DNA of 64,000 nt from Siphonodentalium dalli (lineage: Eukaryota > Mollusca > Scaphopoda > Gadilida > Siphonodentaliidae): contig CP136062.1 in NCBI GenBank assembly GCA_032622095.1, positions 227,680,578 through 227,744,577 on the forward strand. Reading direction: 5' to 3'. Under the pieces are notes generated by a model, which was given only the letters and a program-made list of their open reading frames with translations, did not search any database and was not told the origin of the DNA. Shown here in pieces: positions 56,891-64,000 of the stretch (its first letter is position 1; each line of letters opens with the position of its first letter). A program made the position numbers and the translations under genes.

Positions 56891-57337
56891 TTAAAGGTAC
56901 TCAATCCGAGTCGATGGTCCCCATATCATCAGATTTCAACAACTTTTTTTTAAACGCTGTTCCAGTTATCAGATTCGAAAATTTTCCCAAAAATAATGCT
57001 AACCAGTCAACTATGGTACAAAATTGTCCAAAACCTGTTATTTAACAACATTTTGTTCAACGAAATTTTGCCGGTTTGTCAATTATTTGACACAAAAAGC
57101 CACTTGATTTTTGGGTTATCCATCCTCATCCGAAATTTGACCCGAGACCGTCTTCTCGTCGACCTTTTACTGGGCCACTAAAAATTATCGGTGGTGAAAA
57201 ATAATAGATTTCAAAAATCGATATTTGATCACTCTGAATTTTGATGGGTGGGTTCCTCGACTCGAATCAAATATTTTTGACACCGAGTCTAGGAAATGGT
57301 AATTGTACGAGCGTTAATTCGGACTATGCATCTTTAA
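56891..57337 (+). mobile_element. TTAA element family D, inserted in a GCTTAAGC palindrome
   Basis: TTAAAGGTACTCAATCCGAG to ttcggactatgcatctttaa, 447 bp, equal in length to 26976-27422. The flanks read ttgagc|TTAA ... TTAA|gcgcaataa, so the target was a unit of the adjacent GCGCTTAAGCGC array. Confidence 0.85.
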
Positions 57338-57915
57338 GCGCAATAAAGAATCTCTAATTGCGCTTAAGCGCAGTAAGGGGAGATATAATTACGCTTAAGC
57401 GCAATAAGGAAATATCTAATTGCATTTAAGCGAATACTTTAGTGCGTTTAACCGCAATAAGGCATATCTTATTGATCTTAAGCACAAAAAGGAATCTCTA
57501 TAATTGCACTTTAAAAGCGCAATAAGGAATATTCTTATTACGCTTAAGCACAATTAGTCACATTACATAAACACCCTGTAATTCAAATGGTGTAGTCCAT
57601 AGTGCAATGGTTGGAGTTTTTGGCGACCTGGTCCCACGCGTATATGCCAATTCGGATTCTACTATTTCCACAGAGGGGTTATCTCAAGATGGAGATATTA
57701 ATTGCGCGTAAGCGCAATAATTAAGCGCAATTAGAATGAGGAGCCAAATATGTAAATCCGCTTAGGTGCAATAAGAAATGTCTTATTTCGCTTAATCGCA
57801 ATAATGAGTCTCTATAATTGCGCTTAAGCGCAATGAGGAAAATTCTAATTAAGAGAAGATCTTATTACGTTTAAGCTCAATAAGGAATATTCTTATTGCA
57901 CTTAAGCGCAATTCC
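57338..57915. repeat. Array of palindromic GCGCTTAAGCGCAATAAG units
   Basis: Roughly 15 imperfect copies of attgcgcttaagcgcaata, spaced 20-45 bp, interrupted by about 130 bp of unrelated DNA (57555-57690). The core TTGCGCTTAAGCGCAA is a 16-bp perfect palindrome. Confidence 0.85.
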
Positions 57916-58654
57916 GTCTACAGTACATTCGGCAAAACAATCGCCTGACAGCAATTGTAAATCGAAATCACGAAACCGCATATAATAAAAAGGAAACCTG
58001 CTGCTTTTGACTGAACACATATCATTCGTGGTTATATGTACACGCAAATATAGATTTTTCAATCGGTATTTGCTTGTATCCGGATTCCGTTCAAGATAAT
58101 TCTCGTTTTCAGTCAAAAACCATAGTTATCCTCTCGTATGATCGTTGATTATTTGCCCTGCTAATCGATATATATCGTACTGACCTACATGTCTATAGCT
58201 ATAGGGCCTATACGTCGCTCGGCACAATTTCAAAGTAAAATGTGCGACTTCCGGCGCGAAACTGACGGTAGGAAAGTTTTCAACGACGAATACTGTTTAT
58301 ATCAGGAAAATGAAGACATTGGTAACATTTCATAACATTATCAGAAAATGTACTGCATAAAGAGTCTGAATGCATGCCCCTTTAATACTTTCGTCATCAC
58401 TTTGAAGACAAAACATAAGGGCCGTCATATGGAGAAGTTTAGCGCTATAGAAAAACTGGATGTTTCTGGTCGAAATCTAAAGAGCATTGCTCGGGCGACA
58501 ATTGATCTTATACTAGAGCGGACAAACTCAAAAAGCTCACTAGAAGTAGGAGTTTAGTCCATCGGCACCACACACGGGCTTATGACATTCCGCATCGGAT
58601 AGGATCCGGTGTGAAGTATACAAATGATGCAAAAGATGATTTTTAGCTGATTAA

Positions 58655-59604
58655 GTGCCAAAATTCAGCAAAAAACCCTGTTTTTGTAAAATTCGGCAAA
58701 ATGAGAAATAAAAGTATAGAAACGCGAACATTTTCCGCTAAAATATTGTAGTCTATATACCTCTAGATATTTACTATGATAGTGGTACGATTTCTGTGAT
58801 ATAAAGTAGATTTTTTTTAGATTTATTGTAAAAATAGACAAAACAGCGCAATTTTTCATTTTTTTGCCTCACTTAATGGGCGATAGATCAATATTGTTTT
58901 GACCACGGATATCGTATATAGTCTAGACAAGTGCGGATATATATACCGCATTCGACAATATGCCGAATATGCCATCATATTTAAGACGTGATGTGTTATG
59001 TAAAATTATTTCAACCCTCACCCCAAAATTCAGCAAAAAGTCACTGTTTTAGGGAAATTCGGCACAAATGAATACAAAAGCACAGATATTCGGGATATGT
59101 TTGTGCTATGATATAGCAGGTTACACACTTATAAATACAAAGTAATGAAATGCCATGATTGCGGTGATAGATGTAAAAATTTCTTAAATTTACGTGGAAA
59201 ATAGACAAAAAATAATTCAGTTTCAGTTGTTTCGCCCCTCTTAATAGGCGATTATAAAGTATTGCATTGAATGGACATCCCGTATATAGTATAGAAACTT
59301 GTGAAAATATATAATGCATATGTTTGTAGGATAAAGATGTCATTCTTTGCCATATATGATATGTGGTGGTAGATTGTGTTACCCCCACCCCAAAATTCAG
59401 AAGAAAAAAAATCAGTTTTAGAAATTTCGGTATGGCAGAATATAAAAGCACAACTCCGATTATTTTGTGCTATTATATTGAAGTCTACCCACTTCGAGAT
59501 AAACATTCTGATAACGTCATGGTATCATTTACAGATGGCAAATTTCGGAGTTTTCTGATGAAAGTAGACAGAAAATCGTGAAATATAAACTTGTTTGCCC
59601 CTCT
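58655..59604. repeat. Diverged 366-bp tandem repeat, about 2.6 copies
   Basis: aaattcagcaaaaa starts at 58661 and 59026, and aaattcagaagaaa at 59393 (periods 365 and 367). Shared words in the same order include attcggca, atagacaaaa, taggcgat and cgtatatagt. The third copy is cut by the element at 59614. Confidence 0.75.
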
Positions 59605-59613
59605 ACTAGTACA

Positions 59614-60681
59614 GCTGATGGGGTCATTGTCACAAGGCTCCTGTCACATTCGTAGCCAGCTTTTTAAATCGATCACAAATGTAGCCAGCTTTTCTACGGC
59701 GATCACATTTGTAGCCAGCTTTTCATATTCATGCGAGCCTCAATGAACAAGATTAGGTTAGTCTCATTTTTCTGAGTTGATGAATGAAAAACAACATAAA
59801 TTTTAATTTGATATTAGTTCATATAATAACCTGAGGTTTCCGATCAACGTCGTTAGATGCTCGAATTATATTCCATTGTAATTCAATTGAATATTTGTCA
59901 CTAAAAACAAGCATTCTGATTGGCCGAGAGCGGCTAACTTTAGTTTTAGATTCACCGACATCGGCCGCTTCAGCGTGCATCAAATCTGAATGTAGCACGG
60001 TCAAATGTCATCGGCGCAGAACGAGTAGCGAAACGAGCACACCCGCGTGTTGTTGTCTATATATTATACCGTTCATCGGCAGCTTCAGCGTGCATCAAAT
60101 CTGAATGTGGCACGGTTTAATTTCATCGGCGCAGAACGGAGTAGCGAAACGAGCCAACACACCCCACCGGAAATGGTTACGGAGCAGTGTTCCGAGTAAC
60201 GCAATGAACAAACCCAACAATTTGAGCACGGTGACAACGGCAAAATGATAGTTTCGATTCGTATCATGAAAATGACTAAATGATACTTTTTATACAGTTT
60301 TTTTGCAAATTCCTTTCTATATTGAATTACAATGGAGATAAACGTACCCTGTTTAGTTGTACATTCTGGGATTCGAGCTTGAAAACAGTTTGTGAACTCG
60401 CCGGCAAGCCGGCTCGTTCACAAACTGTGTTCATGCTCGAATCCCAGAATGTACAAATCAACAGGGTATGTTTATCTCCTAAATATAAGTTGATGAACGA
60501 AGTCAGTTTTGGAGCATGACGTCGTTATTTTAGTCACGAACGCGATGACATCATATTTCGCATGGAATTAGAAAAGCTGGCTACGAATGTGATCGCCGGC
60601 GAAAAGCTGGCTACATTTGTGATCGATTTAAAAAGCTGGCTACGAATGTGACCGGAGCCTTGTGACAATGACCCCATCGGC
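59614..60681. mobile_element. Mutator-like non-autonomous element with 9-bp target duplication
   Basis: Termini GCTGATGGGGTCATTGTCAC / GTGACAATGACCCCATCGGC extend to about 112-bp inverted repeats, each with three copies of tgtagccagctttt. ACTAGTACA is duplicated on both sides (59605-59613, 60682-60690). Long TIRs and a 9-bp duplication fit the Mutator/MULE group (known hallmark; assignment inferred). Inside are a direct duplication (59965-60045 and 60080-60165) and a foldback at 60328-60480. No transposase. Confidence 0.82.
60328..60480. repeat. Foldback nested in the Mutator-like element
   Basis: ggagataaacgtaccctgtt, tacattctgggattcgagct and aacagtttgtgaac face their inverse copies around gccggcaagccggc. 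Confidence 0.8.
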
Positions 60682-60690
60682 ACTAGTACA

Positions 60691-61785
60691 TGGATGATAA
60701 TTCAATTCCATGTTGAACAATAATCCAGGACAAACTCTCAAGCGTTGACGAGATACATAATGCATATGAATGTTTTCGGATTGTATCATCTTCTGTCGCA
60801 TTTGTTTGGTTACGCTGTTGTACCCATCGCCCCAACAATACAATACATTGCAAGATGAGACAAACACGGAATATTCCTATACACATTTATGCATTATACT
60901 CATACCTTATCAAGCTGGGGCGTTTGATAGTTACTTGAGTTGAAGAAATTACATCATTGTATATGTTTACTTCGCATAATATATAGCTTCACAGTTGTAT
61001 AAGACTATACGTATTGGGAGGTTTAGTTATTGTTAATAACCAGGTTCAGCCACAGTACATGTAACTTGTAACGTATGTTGCCATTACCAACGAAATCACA
61101 CGACTCACATGACCATTCCACTTACAGGTACACAACCATTCAACCGTTTAGACGTTTTGTGTCAAATGTGCAGTATTGCGAAATGTGTATCAGAGGGGTG
61201 TCCAATCTTTCTATCAATCGACGAACATGTGCTTAGTGAACTTTTGTTAAATTCTTCAGCAGCGGTGACCACGCCGTTACTTTTCCCAAATGGGTTGTTG
61301 GTACGAACTACTATTATAGTAGTAATATACATATAAGAATTACAAGTATAGCTTATGGTAGGCGTATGTGTTTCGTACGGTCTAAACTCATGTTTACAGA
61401 ATTGACGACTGCGAGTCCATTTGGGAGAAAATAGTGCCGTTCATTGCATTCAATCTTCTTGCCACACGCAGCATTGTGCTATAGTTATGTTTGTATTTAA
61501 TTCTGTTGTTTACATGATAAATATTGTTAGTTGTACACTAGATGAATGCGTGCAAAACTCGCGTGCCCATATACTTGAGTTTCTCGAAACTATTAAAAAT
61601 CGACAACTGATAGAAAGAACACATATTCTAGTGATGTACCTGTAGCACCATATGCGTAATTCATGCGTGCAATAGGTTATTATGCGTAAGCTGTCAAGTG
61701 CCAACACAGCAAATAATAATTTACGGTAGGCATGCATTGTAATGCATTGCACTAAATACCACCCGAACCGAAATTGTTCTAGAAA
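60691..61785. other. Non-coding stretch
   Basis: No gene or long terminal repeat boundary recognised, although a 5' LTR of the downstream Gypsy remnant could lie here. Confidence 0.4.
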
Positions 61786-63690
61786 ATCCGATGAAAAACG
61801 GAAACAATTTGTGACACCAGATAGCTATAATGGCACAATATCATGGTTAGATCACCAAGCACATTTTGAAATTTGTTCAAATATAAATGGATTGGAAATT
61901 GATGAGATGATTGGCGCAAGGAACACGCGGTGACCTACGCCTAGTTCTTGTTGGTGCGATAGAAGGCCGATTTGCTGCCAAAAGCCTGACTGACCAGATC
62001 GTACAATTGCGTGCACGACAACAAATGGCAGGGGGAAAGTTGCCGACGTCTGACCAATATGTTATATCATACTGCAACACATGAATTGAGAGACACATTG
62101 GCAAAGGACCAATTCATTTGTGGTTTGTATGGTCCAGACATACGCTCAGTGCAAAACAAGCAAGACCGGGCTCTCTTGGTGAGAGCATAAGACATGCAGT
62201 TGAATTAGAGGCTTTTGCCAAGTCTGACAAACATAGGGCTAAATACTATGCTAGGGCAGTAAATGAAACAGACTCAACACAAAAATATAGAGTTTGAAGA
62301 ACTCAAAAAGATAAGAGTTGAACTGAAGCCCCAAACTGGTTCTAATGGGAAAACTCAAAATAGCTCACAACCGTCCCAGATATCACAGTCCATCTCTGAG
62401 ACAAAAGAGATAAAACAAATATTGACTGATGTGAAGAGGTGTAAAGGGGAGATTAACAAGGAATGACAAACTTGGAGAACCAAAACAAGAAGAAAAAGAG
62501 TAACACAAATGAGTCCTGGATGGACTGTCGTGACGATAGACAGTGGAGACATAATTATAATGATAATCCTGATTATAACACAAACGAACGCACAAAGAAC
62601 GCACCAGATGCAGAACTTCTCACAATCCACACGACATGTGTCATAATGCCTATCGTGGTAGGGGAGACGAGCAGAACACAAGTGGACATCGTAACTCCAA
62701 CGAGTTTGTTAGATACATGTACAGCTCTTCTGAAGAGGGGGGGGGGGTGCTATATTTAGATTGCAATCTCTATGGGCAGCCAGTGAGGTTTCTGATTGGT
62801 ACTGGAACAACAGTTTCCATACTCTCAAAGAAACTGTATGACTACTTATCGGAAGATAAACACCATATGTTACATAAATGATGTATATATAGCACACGAG
62901 CTGCTGATCATTGAGTCCAACGAAACGAATAAGGCTTACCGAGTTGTATCATCTAACTCATCGGAAACTCTGCCAGAGATAGTATCTTCTCGTCACTTGT
63001 CAGAACACATCAACACAAATTCCACAGAAGGAATTGGAACTTTTGACACTGTGGATCACGAGCCCACTTATACCACGATAAGCACCACGGATCAGGCACC
63101 AGCTATCGTAGAGAACACAGATATTGGCAGAATATGCCAGATGTGACTCCTGGAAGGTCTGGACATTCACAAATGCTCAGAAAGCTTAACGAACCTATTA
63201 TGGGTCTCTATGATCACATGACAATACAGCAGTAGTTTCTGCTACCATAAACAATGGGGATGAGTTTCAAAGAGCTGAACCAAAACCACCCTATCCTGAA
63301 GTGAAACCAAATGCACAGGAGAAATATATTCTTCGTGACACATTGGAAGACATACATGGTCAGAGAAATTCGACATGTAATGACCAAGGCCTTTGAGATA
63401 TTACGGCATCTGTTCCTCATCATATTCCAAGAAATATGGCCCAACCCAGAAACGGCGCCATGGTACCCCAAGGGGGATTCAAGGACGATAGATAGAATTA
63501 AAAAACATCGCAAGGTTGATGACAAGGCTCGATTTGATGGCTGTGACCAAGAAGATCGTGACGCATTAAAACCCCAAATACTGTGGGAAGGTCCCCATAG
63601 GGCAAAGTCGTGGATGATGACTCCCAGATATGAGAGCCACAGAAATACAGTGTATATACTGTTTGTACAGTACTGTTGATGTAAAACAAA
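61785..63690 (+). pseudogene. Ty3/Gypsy-type retrotransposon remnant (gag and protease, broken)
   Basis: Pieces in changing frames resemble a Gypsy gag: VTPDSYNGTISWLDHQAHFE (from 61812), QIVQLRARQQMAGGKLP (from about 61999), LRDTLAKDQFICGLYG (about 62090-62135) and IRHAVELEAFAKSDKHRAKY (about 62187-62246). An aspartic protease-like piece follows at about 62745-62860 (GQPVRFLIGTGTTVSILS), where the expected catalytic Asp of the DTG triad is Gly. Further frames at 62880-63146 and 63480-63680 are unassigned. No reverse transcriptase or integrase is seen. At least four frame changes and several stops make it non-functional. Confidence 0.65.
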
Positions 63691-63719
63691 TATTCTATTA
63701 TATGATTAAAGGGAAGTGG

Positions 63720-63753
63720 CAGCCACGGGGGGACATCAAGTCCCGGGTGGCTG
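63720..63753. other. Hairpin downstream of the Gypsy remnant
   Basis: cagccacggggggac and gtcccgggtggctg form a GC-rich stem around atcaa. The next words, ggttcattcc, weakly resemble a tRNA-type B box. It may be part of an untranslated retroelement region or a SINE-like head. Unassigned. Confidence 0.35.
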
Positions 63754-64000
63754 CAGGTTCATTCCAAACACGACCCCTTGGCTCAACTTGCAGGGTTGAA
63801 CCATGAATAGATGTGGTGAGATCGCGAGCTCACCTTAATGGCTGTGCCGTCTCGTGGGTAGTTCATGCCCATTGGTCGCTAAAAACCCTCTATGTTTATC
63901 GAAGAAGAGTAGGCTATGCGACCTCATTGGGGAACATTTCTGCACCCAGATACAAACACACTTTGACTTTCATCGGTCACAGGGTGCAGACGACCTACGG

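Noticed and set aside
57593-57650. Possible tRNA-like sequence in the break of the palindromic array
   Set aside because: No cloverleaf with the expected arms and T-loop could be drawn.
58348-58557. 69-codon plus-strand frame (HMEKFSAIEKLDVSGRNLKS)
   Set aside because: It looked protein-like but has no partner exon, domain or conserved context that I can see.
63720-63800. tRNA-derived SINE head
   Set aside because: Only a weak B-box-like word follows a hairpin; the A box and a 3' tail are not convincing, so it is listed only as a hairpin.

Overview
This is a 64 kb, AT-rich, repeat-dense piece of a metazoan genome. Introns with GT/AG borders, Helitron-, hAT-, TTAA- and Mutator-like non-autonomous transposons, a CR1/L2-type LINE, a decayed Ty3/Gypsy element and an HSPA12-type (atypical HSP70) gene fit a marine lophotrochozoan. 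A bivalve mollusc is most likely, since HSPA12 genes are known to be strongly expanded in bivalves. The organism call is inference.

Only one host locus is well supported. It lies on the minus strand and encodes a heat shock 70 kDa protein 12-like ATPase. Four coding exons (36446-36135, 33343-33125, 27786-27630, 22902-21830) have matching GT/AG borders and phases and give a 586-residue protein with the HSP70 phosphate-1, phosphate-2 and adenosine motifs. A second intact terminal exon (7434-6350) lies 14.4 kb further downstream in the same orientation. It has the same acceptor context and phase, and I see no exons 1-3 of its own. It is either an alternative last exon, giving a 590-residue isoform, or the surviving end of a tandem duplicate. 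This is the most interesting biological signal in the window.

Most of the rest is mobile or tandem DNA. 0-12 kb: TTAA-flanked MITEs carrying a shared 67-bp near-palindrome, foldback MITEs, and the orphan HSPA12 exon. 12-13.3 kb: two non-autonomous Helitrons joined head to tail. 15-16 kb: a 32-bp minisatellite with a 224-bp higher-order period. 21.3-36.5 kb: the HSPA12-like gene, whose introns hold a 3.6 kb minisatellite, a transposon nested in a transposon, and a hAT-like element with an 8-bp target duplication. 36.6-43.2 kb: tandem-containing dispersed repeats, a TTAA MITE inserted into the internal TTAA of a second copy, and two adjacent TIR elements with 6-bp duplications. 43.8-47.6 kb: a foldback element, a third Helitron and a 2.6 kb element with about 320-bp inverted repeats. 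48.9-51.4 kb: two LINE remnants on opposite strands. 53.3-60.7 kb: foldback, palindromic GCGCTTAAGCGC array, a diverged 366-bp tandem repeat, and a Mutator-like element with a 9-bp duplication inside that repeat. 61.8-63.7 kb: broken Ty3/Gypsy gag-protease.

Coordinates of coding exons and of elements with target duplications were read base by base. Edges of diverged repeats are approximate. I see no rRNA, convincing tRNA, CRISPR array or prokaryotic feature. Family names for transposons rest on termini and target-site duplications, because no transposase is visible in any of the non-autonomous elements.
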